Source of the DNA: Rugosimonospora acidiphila
Lineage (GTDB): Bacteria > Actinomycetota > Actinomycetes > Mycobacteriales > Micromonosporaceae
Length of the DNA stretch: 64,000 bases
Reading direction: 5' to 3'
NCBI RefSeq assembly: GCF_039543385.1
Contig: NZ_BAABJQ010000022.1
Location: 1 to 64,000 of the forward strand
The position numbers and the translations under genes are program-made. Below are positions 50,074 through 58,594 of the stretch, piece by piece. Each line of letters begins with the position of its first letter. Within the stretch, counting starts at the first letter, position 1. Below the pieces are notes generated by a model that made no database searches, had not been told where the DNA came from, and saw only the letters and a program-made list of their open reading frames with translations.

Positions 50074-50729
50074 TCGAGGAGATCCTGCCGGCCGGGGTGT
50101 CGGCGGTCGAGGCGTTCCAGGACGAGCCGCGGCCGGTTCTGTTTTCCGACGAGGAGGCGGTGATCAGCCGCTCGGTGGACAAGCGCCGCCGGGAATTCGC
50201 CACCGCCCGGGTCTGCGCGCGCACCGCCCTGGCCGCGCTGGGCTTCGCGCCGGTGCCGATCCTGCCCGGCCCGCGCGGCGCACCGGGCTGGCCGTCCGGC
50301 GTGGTCGGCAGCATCACGCACTGCGCCGGATACCGGGCGGCGGCGGTGGCGCACGCGGACCGGATCGTCGCCATCGGCATCGACGCCGAACAGAACGCGC
50401 CAATGCCGCGCGGCGTGCTCGATTCCGTGACGATCGAAGCGGAGCGCCCCAGGCTCGAGCGGCTGGCCGTCGACGTGCCCGGCGTGTGCTGGGACCGGCT
50501 GCTGTTCAGCATCAAGGAGTCGGTGTACAAGGCGTGGTTCCCGCTGACCGTGCGCTGGCTGGACTTCGCCGAGGCGGACGTCACGCCGCGGCCGGACGGC
50601 ACGTTCGACGCCCGGCTGCTGGTGCCGGGGCCGGTGGTGGGCGGGCGGCGGCTGGGCGGGTTCGTCGGCCGCTGGATGGCCCGCGACGGGCTGCTGATCA
50701 CGGCTATCGCGTTGCCGTCGACGCCGTGA
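50070..50729 (+). CDS. 4'-phosphopantetheinyl transferase (EntD/PptT type)
   Basis: A 219-residue PPTase that moves phosphopantetheine from CoA to a serine of carrier proteins in fatty acid, polyketide or nonribosomal peptide synthases. The ATG overlaps the upstream stop. Conserved elements: RRREFATARVCARTALAALG, GSITHCAGYRAAAVAHAD, the magnesium-binding IGIDAEQNAP and the FSIKESVYKAWFPLT motif with Glu and Lys. Length and the GSITHC form place it in the EntD/PptT group. No PKS or NRPS genes are in this window, so it likely serves distant clusters. Confidence 0.93.
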   Translation: MIEEILPAGVSAVEAFQDEPRPVLFSDEEAVISRSVDKRRREFATARVCARTALAALGFAPVPILPGPRGAPGWPSGVVGSITHCAGYRAAAVAHADRIVAIGIDAEQNAPMPRGVLDSVTIEAERPRLERLAVDVPGVCWDRLLFSIKESVYKAWFPLTVRWLDFAEADVTPRPDGTFDARLLVPGPVVGGRRLGGFVGRWMARDGLLITAIALPSTP

Positions 50730-50779
50730 CGGCGGGCCGCGGACCGGGGTGGCCGCCGCGGGCGGCAGGTCCGCGGCGG

Positions 50780-50803
50780 GGCACCGGGTTGGGGCCCGGT
50801 GCC
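50780..50803 (+). terminator. Terminator hairpin after the PPTase gene
   Basis: Perfect 9-bp arms GGCACCGGG and CCCGGTGCC with a 6-base loop. A second, larger inverted repeat (GCCGCGGACC/GGTCCGCGGC, 50736-50777) sits just before it. Confidence 0.6.
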
Positions 50804-50850
50804 GGCCCGCCGGTGCCGGACTGAGAAATCCGAATCGCGGCGGACGCCGC

Positions 50851-50876
50851 GCAACCTTTCGCCGGGCCGGAACGTC
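50851..50876 (+). promoter_or_regulatory. ECF-type promoter-like element, locus 2
   Basis: GCAACC and CGTC are separated by 16 bp, followed by GTCTG, 54 bp before the sigma start. It matches the layout at 41380-41405 before the first ECF gene. Confidence 0.5.
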
Positions 50877-50929
50877 GTCTGTCCGTCACGGCCCCCGCGC
50901 CGCGGGGCGCATCGACGGAGGGATGGCGA

Positions 50930-51439
50930 GTGGACACCGGGTGGGAGGAGCTGTACGCCGGCCAGTACCGGCGATTGGTCGCGCTGCTCACCGCGATAGC
51001 CGGCTCTCGTACCGAGGCCGAGGAGGCCGTGCAGGAGGCGTTCGTGCGGGCCTTGGGCCTGTCCGGCCGGCGGGCGGTGGTCGACGATCCCGAGGCGTGG
51101 TTGTACCGGGTGTCGGTGAACATCGTGCGGTCGCGGTGGCGGCGGGTGCTGGCCGCGCGCAGGGCCGTCGCCCGGCTGCACGCGTCCGACGGGCCGCCGA
51201 CCGACGGGCCGGACCGGGTCGACTCACGGATGGCGCTGCTCGGCGCGCTGCGGCGGCTGCCGTTCGAGCAGCGTGAGGCGCTGGTCCTGCACTACCTGGC
51301 CGACCTGCCGATCGACGCGGTGGCCGCACGCGTGGGATCGCCGGTCGGCACGGTCAAGGCGCGGCTGTCCCGCGGTCGCGCCGCACTGGCTCGGATGCTC
51401 GGCGAGGAATCGATGAAGGGAGGCGAGCGCAGTGCCTGA
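50930..51439 (+). CDS. ECF sigma factor (SigE family), locus 2
   Basis: A 169-residue ECF sigma factor starting at GTG with ACGGAGGG upstream. Region 2: WEELYAGQYRRLVALLTAIAG, AEEAVQEAFVRALG and DPEAWLYRVSVNIVRSRWRR. Region 4: LRRLPFEQREALVLHYLADLPIDAVAARVGSPVGTVKARLSRGRAALARML. It is a paralogue of the factor at 41437, sharing the SRWRR and YLADL blocks, but clearly diverged in region 4. It overlaps the next gene by 8 bp, so both are co-translated. Confidence 0.9.
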   Translation: MDTGWEELYAGQYRRLVALLTAIAGSRTEAEEAVQEAFVRALGLSGRRAVVDDPEAWLYRVSVNIVRSRWRRVLAARRAVARLHASDGPPTDGPDRVDSRMALLGALRRLPFEQREALVLHYLADLPIDAVAARVGSPVGTVKARLSRGRAALARMLGEESMKGGERSA

Positions 51440-52703
51440 GCCGGACTTCGCCGGACTGCGTGACCGGCTGGAGGAGGAAGTTCGCCAGCCATCGTTCGTG
51501 ACTATCCGGGCACGGCGCCGCCGGCGCACCGCGTGGACCGTCGGGGCCGCGCTGACCGCGTTGGTGGTGGTCCTCGGCGGTACGGTGTCCGCCGCGGCGC
51601 TGCTGTCCCCGGCCCGTACCCCGGTGACCGGCCCGCAGGGCACCCCGTCGCCGGCCGTGTCGCCGACGCCGTCCGCCCCAGCCACGCCGCCGACTGCCGC
51701 GTCGGCGCCGGCCGGGTCGCCGCCGGCCGTGGTGCCGCCAGGGTCGCCGGCCGCCGTCACCGCGATGACCGCCGCCCCGTCCGGCGTCCTGTTCGCGGCC
51801 ACGAACGGCTGCCTGTCCGGCTGCTCCGCGGCCGGCGCGCACACCGGCGCCGCGGTGCTGCGCAGCCGCGACCTCGGGCGCAACTGGACCACCGTCGGGT
51901 ACCCGGACGGACCCGCCGGCACCATCCTGCTGGCGGCCAGCGACGCCCAGCTCTGGCTGATCGGCGACGCGGCCGTGAACAGCTCCACCGACGGCGGCCG
52001 CACCTGGCGGAGCGCGATGCTCGGCGGAGGCGACGCCGGCGACGGCGATTACGCGGAAATGGCCGGCGGCACCGCCTGGATCGCCCGGGGCAGCTCGGTC
52101 GCGGTGGCCACCGGCGGTGGACAGCCCGTGGCGACGGGGGCCCAGCCGCCCGGCGGCACCATCGACGCGCTCGCGGCCCTGGGGGCGGACAATGCCGCGG
52201 TACTCACCGGCGACTCGCCGGCCACCTGGTACCTCACCGGCGATCGCGGGGGGCACTGGAGCGCGATGGACGACCCGTGCGCGGGCACCGCGTACCCGCA
52301 CTCGCCGTTCGAAACCCTGAGCGCGGCGCCCGGCGGAAGCGTCTGGGGGACCTGCGCCGCCCCACCGGCGAGTGGTCGGCAGCTCAAGCAGCTGGTCGTC
52401 TCCGCCGACGGCGGGCGCACCTGGAAATCGCGCGGCGCCCTGGAGCCGGACGGGTACGGCACCCACCTCATGCCGGTCTCCTCGACCGTCGCCTGGCGCA
52501 CCGGCCCCCGGGCCGACCTGTACCGCACGACGGACGCGGCGCACTGGACCAGGGTGGCGGTCACCGGCGACGCCGCGGGTGGCGCCGACCCGATGTTCGT
52601 CGCGATCGACGGGCGCACCGGCGTCTACGTCGAGCAGGGCACCCTGTACGCCACCGAGGACGGCGGCCAGTCCTGGCGGCAGCGCCCGCTGCCACTCGGT
52701 TGA
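51432..52703 (+). CDS. Membrane-anchored BNR/Asp-box propeller protein, locus 2
   Basis: A 423-residue protein with a GTG start inside the sigma gene. Residues 1-33 are cytoplasmic and basic (VTIRARRRRRTAW), then a membrane helix (VGAALTALVVVLGGTVSAAAL), a Pro/Ala/Ser linker and an outer propeller with Asp boxes RDLGRNW, TDGGRTW, GDRGGHW, ADGGRTW and EDGGQSW. The order of parts is the same as in the protein at 41918. The cytoplasmic part has no zinc anti-sigma motif. It is probably the sensor or inhibitor of its sigma factor, with an extracellular ligand-binding or structural propeller. Confidence 0.8.
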   Translation: MPEPDFAGLRDRLEEEVRQPSFVTIRARRRRRTAWTVGAALTALVVVLGGTVSAAALLSPARTPVTGPQGTPSPAVSPTPSAPATPPTAASAPAGSPPAVVPPGSPAAVTAMTAAPSGVLFAATNGCLSGCSAAGAHTGAAVLRSRDLGRNWTTVGYPDGPAGTILLAASDAQLWLIGDAAVNSSTDGGRTWRSAMLGGGDAGDGDYAEMAGGTAWIARGSSVAVATGGGQPVATGAQPPGGTIDALAALGADNAAVLTGDSPATWYLTGDRGGHWSAMDDPCAGTAYPHSPFETLSAAPGGSVWGTCAAPPASGRQLKQLVVSADGGRTWKSRGALEPDGYGTHLMPVSSTVAWRTGPRADLYRTTDAAHWTRVAVTGDAAGGADPMFVAIDGRTGVYVEQGTLYATEDGGQSWRQRPLPLG

Positions 52704-52733
52704 GAGGCTGGCGCATGGACGTGGTTCTTGCTA

Positions 52734-52747
52734 TGGGAGCGTTCCCA
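52734..52747. promoter_or_regulatory. CebR-type operator upstream of the GH6 cellulase
   Basis: TGGGAGCGTTCCCA differs by one base from TGGGAGCGCTCCCA, the cellobiose-responsive LacI-family (CebR) site of actinomycetes. It lies 182 bp upstream of the cellulase start. The regulator itself is not in this window. Confidence 0.88.
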
Positions 52748-52929
52748 TGCCATGATGACGGACACATTCGCGCTTGGGATCCGAGCGAAATCCTGGTCGC
52801 CTTGGGCAGTCCGGCAACGGACAGGTGACCAGCCAGCCGACCGCGCCAGCACCGGCGCGACCGGCACGTGCCGCATCGTCCCGGCCCGTTTCGCCGGCCG
52901 GAGGCAGACACCTCCCAAGGAGTAAGCGC

Positions 52930-54750
52930 ATGAGATTCGTTTCGGTACGCGGGGCCGGCCGCCCGCGCCTGCGCCGGGCGGCGATACTCGCCGCCACGCT
53001 GGTGCTGGGCTCCGGGCTCGCCGTCGCCGCGGCCACCCAGGCCAGCGCGGCGACCGGCTGTTCGGTCAATTACCAGGTCACCAACTCGTGGCCCGGTGGC
53101 TTCGGCGCCAGCTTCTCCATCACCAACCTCGGTGACCCGATCAGCAGCTGGACGTTGAAGTGGACCTGGCCGAGCGGCCAGAGCGTCCAGCAAGGCTGGA
53201 ACGGCACCTTCAGCCAGTCCGGCACCACGGAGACGGTCACCAGCCTGTCCTACAACGGCAGCATCGCCACCGGCGCCACGGCGTCCGGGATGGGCTTCAA
53301 CGGCTCGTGGACGGGCAGCAACACCAACCCGACCAGCTTCACGCTCAACGGCGTGACCTGCAACGGCAGCGTCGGCTCCTCGCCGAGCCCGTCCCGCACC
53401 AGCGCGTCGCCGCAGCCGTCGCGTACGAGCGCGTCGCCGCAGCCGTCGCGGACCACCACCTCGCCGTCGCCGACCACCGGCCCGTGCACCACCAACTGCC
53501 CGGCGCACGTGGACAACCCGTACGTGGGCGCGAAGGGGTACGTCAACCCGGAGTGGTCCGCCGAGGCCAACTCCGAGCCGGGCGGCAGCAGGGTATCCAA
53601 CAGCTCGACCGCGGTGTGGCTGGACCGGATCGCCGCGATCGCCGGTGCCGACGGCGCCATGGGCCTGCGGGCCCATCTGGACGCCGCCCTGGCGCAGCAG
53701 ACCGGCAACCAGCCGGTGGTCATCGAGTTCGTCGTCTACGACTTGCCCGACCGCGACTGCGCCGCCCTGGCCTCCAACGGCGAGCTGACGGTGGCCAATG
53801 ACGGCATCAACAAGTACAAGACGCAGTTCATCGACCCGATCGCCGCGATCATGAAGGACCCGAAGTACGCCAGCCTCCGGATCGTCAACGTGGTCGAGGA
53901 CGACTCGCTACCCAACCTCGTCACGAACCTGAGCATCGCCACCTGTGCCGAGGCGAACTCCAGCGGCGCCTACGTGCAGGGCATCCAGTACGCGCTGAAC
54001 CAGCTGCACGCGAACAACATCTACAACTACCTGGACATCGGGCACCACGCCTGGCTGGGTTGGGACTCCAACTTCGCCCCGGCGGCCACCCTGATGACCA
54101 GCGTCGTGCGCGGCACCACCAACGGCTTCGCCAGTGTTGACGGCTTCATCGACAACACCGCTAACTACGGTGCCCTGCAAGAGCCGTACTTCAACATCAA
54201 CACCTCCGTGAACGGCACCTCGGTCCGCCAGTCCACCTGGGTGGACTGGAACTTCTACGTGGACGAGCTGGGCTACAGTCAGGCATTCCGTAACCAGCTC
54301 ATCTCGGATGGGTTCCCGTCCAGCCTCGGCATGCTCATCGACACTTCCCGCGACGGGTGGGGTGGGTCGGCCCGGCCGACCGCAGCCAGCACCTCGACGG
54401 ACGTGAACACCTTCGTCAACAACTCCCGCATCGACAGGCGCATCCACGCCGGCAACTGGTGCAACCAGAGCGGTGCCGGCCTGGGTGAGCGGCCGAAGGC
54501 CGCGCCCGGCCCGGCCGGGATCGACGCGTACGTCTGGATCAAGCCGCCGGGCGAGTCCGACGGGGCCAGCTCGCAGATCCCGAACGACGAGGGCAAGGGC
54601 TTCGACCGGATGTGCGACCCGACGTACGGCGGCAACGTCCTCAACCAGAACAACCCGACGGGCGCGCTGGCCAACGCGCCGCTGTCCGGGCACTGGTTCT
54701 CCGCCCAGTTCCAGCAGCTCATGGCCAACGCGTACCCGCCGTTGTCGTAA
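52930..54750 (+). CDS. Secreted CBM2-GH6 cellulase (exocellobiohydrolase-like)
   Basis: A 606-residue exported cellulase. The ATG follows AAGGAG. Residues 1-37 are a signal peptide (ILAATLVLGSGLAVAAA, cut near ASA-A). Residues about 40-140 are a family 2 cellulose-binding module (CSVNYQVTNSWPGGFGA, FNGSWTG). A linker with repeated SRTSASPQP follows. The GH6 domain (about 193-606) opens with NPYVGAKGYVNPEW. It has YDLPDRDCAAL with a catalytic Asp, VVEDDSLPNLVTN, YLDIGHHAWLGW and, near the end, AYVWIKPPGESDG and EGKGFDRMCDP. The length and loop-rich body fit exocellobiohydrolases like Cel6B rather than short endoglucanases. Confidence 0.93.
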   Translation: MRFVSVRGAGRPRLRRAAILAATLVLGSGLAVAAATQASAATGCSVNYQVTNSWPGGFGASFSITNLGDPISSWTLKWTWPSGQSVQQGWNGTFSQSGTTETVTSLSYNGSIATGATASGMGFNGSWTGSNTNPTSFTLNGVTCNGSVGSSPSPSRTSASPQPSRTSASPQPSRTTTSPSPTTGPCTTNCPAHVDNPYVGAKGYVNPEWSAEANSEPGGSRVSNSSTAVWLDRIAAIAGADGAMGLRAHLDAALAQQTGNQPVVIEFVVYDLPDRDCAALASNGELTVANDGINKYKTQFIDPIAAIMKDPKYASLRIVNVVEDDSLPNLVTNLSIATCAEANSSGAYVQGIQYALNQLHANNIYNYLDIGHHAWLGWDSNFAPAATLMTSVVRGTTNGFASVDGFIDNTANYGALQEPYFNINTSVNGTSVRQSTWVDWNFYVDELGYSQAFRNQLISDGFPSSLGMLIDTSRDGWGGSARPTAASTSTDVNTFVNNSRIDRRIHAGNWCNQSGAGLGERPKAAPGPAGIDAYVWIKPPGESDGASSQIPNDEGKGFDRMCDPTYGGNVLNQNNPTGALANAPLSGHWFSAQFQQLMANAYPPLS

Positions 54751-54771
54751 CTGATCGATCATCGCCTGACG

Positions 54772-54808
54772 GGTCCCTGGTGCGGTCGTGGCGACCGCAC
54801 CAGGGACC
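54772..54808. terminator. Strong bidirectional terminator hairpin
   Basis: A 17-bp perfect stem (GGTCCCTGGTGCGGTCG at 54772-54788 and its complement at 54792-54808) with a 3-base loop lies between the convergent cellulase and acyl-CoA synthetase genes. No clear U-tract. Confidence 0.88.
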
Positions 54809-54818
54809 GCCATTTCCG

Positions 54819-56234
54819 CTAGCGGGCCAGCTGCTTCTTCTGCACCTTGCCCATCGCGTTGCGCGGCAACGATTCCACCAGATGTACGGTGCGCGGGCGC
54901 TTGTGCACCGCCAGTTGGCTGGCCACGAAGTCGATCAGCTCGCCGGGGGAGACGTCCCCCGCGCCGGCCACCACGTAGGCCACTATTTCCTGGCCCAGGT
55001 CGGCGTGCGGCACCCCGATCACCGCCGCCTCCCGCACGCCCGGGTGGGCCAGCAGCGCGTTCTCCACCTCGCCCGCGCCGACCCGGTACCCGCCGCTCTT
55101 GATCAGGTCGGTCGACGAGCGGCCGACGATCCGGTGCACTCCGTCGGCGTCGACGGTCGCCACGTCCCCGGTGCGGAACCACCCGTCGGCGGTGTGCGAC
55201 GCGGCGGTCGCCTCGGGCAGGTTGAGGTACCCGGCGAACAGCGTCGCGCCGCGCACCTGCAGCTCGCCGATGGACTGGCCGTCGGCCGGCACCGGCTCGC
55301 CCCGCTCGTCCGCCAGCCGGGTGGACACCCCGGCCACCGGGGTGCCGACCGCCCCGGGCCAGGTCGGCCCGCCGGCCCGGGCGCTGACCGTGATCAGCGT
55401 TTCGGTCATCCCGTACCGCTCGACCGGGCGGTGACCGGTCAGTTCGAGCAGCCGCTCGAACACCGGTGCCGGCAACGGCGCGCTGCCCGACACCAGCAGC
55501 CGGGCGCCGGCCAGTTCGCGGGCCGCGGCCGGATCCTGGCAGATCCGGGACCACACGGTCGGCACCCCGAAGTACAGGCTGGCGCCCGCGGCCGCGTACG
55601 CCGCCGGGGTCGGCTTGCCCGTGTGCACCAGCCGGGATCCCGTGCGCAACGCGCCGAGCACGCCGAGCACCAGGCCGTGCACGTGGTAGAGCGGCAGACC
55701 GTGCGCCAGGGTGTCCTCGGCCGTCCAGTCCCACGCGTCGGCCAGCGCGTCGAGGTCGGCGGCGATCGCGTCGCGGGACAGCAGCGCGCCCTTGGGCGCC
55801 CCGGTGGTGCCGCTGGTGTAGAGGATCATCGCGGTGGCGGCGCCGTCCGGGGTGGGGTACCGGGTCGCCGACCGGGCGTCCAGGTCCACCGGCAGCACCG
55901 GCACCGGTAGCGGGCCGGGCGGCGGATCGGCGGCCAGCAGCAGCGAGGCGGCCGAGTCGGACAGCAGATGGTCGCGCTCCATCGGCCCGGCGTCGGGCGG
56001 CACCGGCACCACGGGCACCCCGGCCAGCAGCCCGGCCACGACCGCCACCACGGTCCGCAGCGACGGCTGGGCGTGTACGGCGACCGACGGCGCGCCGGCG
56101 ATCCGGTTGGCAACCGCGGTGGCGGCCCCGAGCAGGCCTTCCCACGACGTCTGATCCGGGCCCACCCGTACCGCGTCTGGACGGTCGGGGTAGCGGCCCG
56201 CCAAGGCTGGTAATAGATCCATGGCAGCCATCAT
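54819..56234 (-). CDS. Acyl-CoA synthetase (AMP-forming), malonyl-CoA-synthetase-like
   Basis: A 471-residue adenylate-forming enzyme; ATG codons at 56234, 56231 and 56222 are possible starts. Motifs: P-loop AMILYTSGTTGAPKGALLSR, LPLYHVHGLVLG, VERYGMTETLITVS, DGWFRTGDVATVDADGVHRIVGRSSTDLIKSGGYRVG and the C-terminal lysine in PRNAMGKVQKKQL. Short length and PLYHVHGL resemble MatB-type malonyl/methylmalonyl-CoA synthetases; substrate remains open. It is divergent from the ROK kinase gene, 53 bp away. Confidence 0.87.
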   Translation of the reverse strand: MMAAMDLLPALAGRYPDRPDAVRVGPDQTSWEGLLGAATAVANRIAGAPSVAVHAQPSLRTVVAVVAGLLAGVPVVPVPPDAGPMERDHLLSDSAASLLLAADPPPGPLPVPVLPVDLDARSATRYPTPDGAATAMILYTSGTTGAPKGALLSRDAIAADLDALADAWDWTAEDTLAHGLPLYHVHGLVLGVLGALRTGSRLVHTGKPTPAAYAAAGASLYFGVPTVWSRICQDPAAARELAGARLLVSGSAPLPAPVFERLLELTGHRPVERYGMTETLITVSARAGGPTWPGAVGTPVAGVSTRLADERGEPVPADGQSIGELQVRGATLFAGYLNLPEATAASHTADGWFRTGDVATVDADGVHRIVGRSSTDLIKSGGYRVGAGEVENALLAHPGVREAAVIGVPHADLGQEIVAYVVAGAGDVSPGELIDFVASQLAVHKRPRTVHLVESLPRNAMGKVQKKQLAR

Positions 56235-56287
56235 GACGGTCGCCGGCCCCTGGCCCTAGTATGGGTCGGCGCGAGTGAGGGGATGCC

Positions 56288-57310
56288 ATGGTGACATCGG
56301 GGCCGGTGGTGATCGGTCTGGACAACGGCGGGACCATGAACAACGCGACGGTGCTGGACGCGTCCGGGGCGTTCGTGGTCGACCGGCTGGTCGAGACGCC
56401 CAGTCTGGTGCGGGAGGGCCCGGCGGTCGCGGTGGACGCGCTGGTCCGGGCGACGGACAACATTCTGGAGCTGACCGGCATAGCCCGGGACCAGGTGCTC
56501 GCCGTCGGGTTGGACACGCCGGGGCCGGCGAGCGCGGACGGGGTCATCTCGTCGAAAGGGTCGACCAACTTCGCCAACGCGCAGTGGCGCGGGTACGACT
56601 TCCGCGGTGCGCTGCAGGAGCGGTTGGGCATCCCGGTGGTGTACAACAACGACGGCAACGCGGCCGCCCTGTACGCGCACTTCGTCTACTTCGGCGCCGA
56701 CGCGGCGAGAAACTCGTCGATCTCGGCGATCATCGGTACCGGGCTGGGCGGCGGGGTGATCGAGTCGGGTCAGGTGGTCCGCGGCGCGGCCGGCATGGCG
56801 GGCGAGCTGGGCCACGTCACCATCCCGATGGACGGGCTGCTGGAGGACGGCCAGCCCATGCCCGACTGCAACTGCGGCCTGTCCGGCGACGCGGAGAGCG
56901 TCGCGTCGCTGACCGGCATCGAAAAGAACCTGCTGCCGTACTGGTTGACCCGCTTCCCGGGGCACACCCTGGCGGAGGTGCCCGGCGGCAAGGCGGCCAA
57001 GCTGGTCCGGGGCCACGGCGAGGACGGCGACGACCTGGCCATGAAGATCTTCGAGCAGCAGGCGATGGCGCTGGGCCGGCTGTTCAACATCGCCGCGAAC
57101 TTCACCGACCCGGGCGCGTACTTCGTCGGCGGCGGGGTGGTGGAGGCCAAGCCGCACTTCCGGCAGTGGTTCCTGGACACCGTGCGCGCCAACACGGCGC
57201 TGCGCGACGAGCAGCGCGAGGTGGCGGCGTTCGCGCTGGTACCGGACCTGGACATGGCCGGCGCGCGGGGCGCGGCGCTGGCCGCACTGGAGACCATGTC
57301 GGTGGCGTGA
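56288..57310 (+). CDS. ROK family sugar kinase-like protein with altered zinc site
   Basis: A 340-residue ASKHA-fold protein. The phosphate motif is VIGLDNGGTMNNATVLD at residue 8, and the sugar-binding region is VYNNDGNAAALYAHF, IGTGLGGGVI and AGMAGELGHVTI. The ROK zinc motif, normally CxCGxxGCxE, reads CNCGLSGDAES, so the third cysteine is missing. The catalytic Asp is retained in NNDGN. It is longer than usual (about 300). It may phosphorylate glucose or another hexose, or have a modified role. Confidence 0.8.
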   Translation: MVTSGPVVIGLDNGGTMNNATVLDASGAFVVDRLVETPSLVREGPAVAVDALVRATDNILELTGIARDQVLAVGLDTPGPASADGVISSKGSTNFANAQWRGYDFRGALQERLGIPVVYNNDGNAAALYAHFVYFGADAARNSSISAIIGTGLGGGVIESGQVVRGAAGMAGELGHVTIPMDGLLEDGQPMPDCNCGLSGDAESVASLTGIEKNLLPYWLTRFPGHTLAEVPGGKAAKLVRGHGEDGDDLAMKIFEQQAMALGRLFNIAANFTDPGAYFVGGGVVEAKPHFRQWFLDTVRANTALRDEQREVAAFALVPDLDMAGARGAALAALETMSVA

Positions 57311-57459
57311 GCCGCCCGGGGCGCGCGGCCGGAGCCGGGGCGCGGCGGAGGGGAGCTCTCCCACCGGGCTTTCCGCGCCGGCCGGCGGCGCCTCGGTGAT
57401 CCGTTAGGTTGGTTGGTGACGCGGAAGCATCATCATCCGGCGCGCGGTGAGGAGCCACG

Positions 57460-58362
57460 GTGGATATCGACCTCGGCCCGGTGGGCATCTGGAGTCCCTC
57501 GTTCGTCTGGTCCGGCGACGGCCCCGGGCGCGAGCAGCAGCGCCGGGAGGCCGCCGTCGAGCTGGACGAGCTCGGGTACGGCGCGCTGTGGCTGGGTAAC
57601 GCCGCCGGCGACCTGGGGCTGGTCGAGGAGCTGCTGGCGGCCACCCGGCGCATCGTGCTGGCCACCGGGATCATCAACATCTGGGCGTACCCGGCCGCCG
57701 ACGTGGCGGCCAGCCTGCACCGGGTGGCGCAGCGCTACCCGGGCCGGGTCCTGCTGGGCCTGGGCGCCAGCCACGCGCCGGCCGTGGAGCGGCTGGGCCG
57801 GGATTACCAGCGCCCGCTGTCCGAACTGGCGCACTACCTGGATGGGCTGGACGCCGCGTCCGACCCGGTGCCGGCCGACGGGCGGGTGCTCGCCGCGCTC
57901 GGGCCGAGGGCGCTCGAGCTGGCCGCCCGGCGCAGCGCCGGCGCCCACCCGTACCTGACCGGCCCGGCGCACACCGAGCTGGCCCGGCGGGTGCTGGGCT
58001 CGGGTCCGCTGCTGGCCCCGGAGCAGAAGGTGGTGCTGGAGCCCGACCGGGCCGCGGCCCGTGCGATCGCCCGCAACCACCTGTCCTACTACCTGGTACT
58101 GCCGAACTACGCGCAGAACTTCAAGCGGTTCGGCTTCACCGACGAGGACCTGTCCGGCGGCGGCAGCGACCGGCTGGTCGACGCGCTCTACGCGTACGGC
58201 ATCGACGGCCCGGACGGAGTGCTCGCCCGGGTTGGCGAGCATCGGGAGGCCGGGGCCGACCACGTGTGCGTCCAGGTGGTGACCCCGGACGTGGACTCGG
58301 CGGCCCGCACCGGCGGGCTCGCCCGGAACCAGTGGCGGGAGCTGGCCGCCGCGCTCGTCTGA
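57460..58362 (+). CDS. LLM-class (luciferase-like) F420-type oxidoreductase
   Basis: A 300-residue TIM-barrel protein starting at GTG after GTGAGGAG. Sequence features of the F420-dependent LLM group (TIGR03620-like) include ELDELGYGALWLGNAAGDLGLVEELLAAT, IVLATGIINIWAYPAADVA, GRVLLGLGASHAPAVE and a C-terminal GADHVCVQVVTPD. It should use F420 or FMN with an unknown substrate. It stands 149 bp after the ROK gene as a separate unit. Confidence 0.86.
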   Translation: MDIDLGPVGIWSPSFVWSGDGPGREQQRREAAVELDELGYGALWLGNAAGDLGLVEELLAATRRIVLATGIINIWAYPAADVAASLHRVAQRYPGRVLLGLGASHAPAVERLGRDYQRPLSELAHYLDGLDAASDPVPADGRVLAALGPRALELAARRSAGAHPYLTGPAHTELARRVLGSGPLLAPEQKVVLEPDRAAARAIARNHLSYYLVLPNYAQNFKRFGFTDEDLSGGGSDRLVDALYAYGIDGPDGVLARVGEHREAGADHVCVQVVTPDVDSAARTGGLARNQWRELAAALV

Positions 58363-58430
58363 TCCGCCGCCCGCCTCCGCGCGCCGACCGCCGGCGGCAT
58401 CCGGTGTCGCAGGACGGCCCCCTCGGCGGG

Positions 58431-58455
58431 GTTTGACCTCGAATGCCGGGGTAAC
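58431..58455 (+). promoter_or_regulatory. Sigma-B/sigma-H-like stress promoter
   Basis: GTTT at 58431-58434 and GGGTAAC at 58449-58455 are separated by 14 bp, the layout of actinobacterial sigma-B-group promoters (GTTT-N14-16-GGGTAT). It lies about 140 bp upstream of the Clp ATPase start. Confidence 0.7.
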
Positions 58456-58594
58456 CCCGAGCGCAGGGGCATCTCGGCGGACGCCGGCCCGCCGGTCGGG
58501 CGCGGCGCGAGGAGGAAGCGGACGTGGGCGAGCGAATCACGCGGGCGGGCACGCCGGCCGGGCACCCCGGCCCCTCGGCGGGCGGAGCGGTCGC

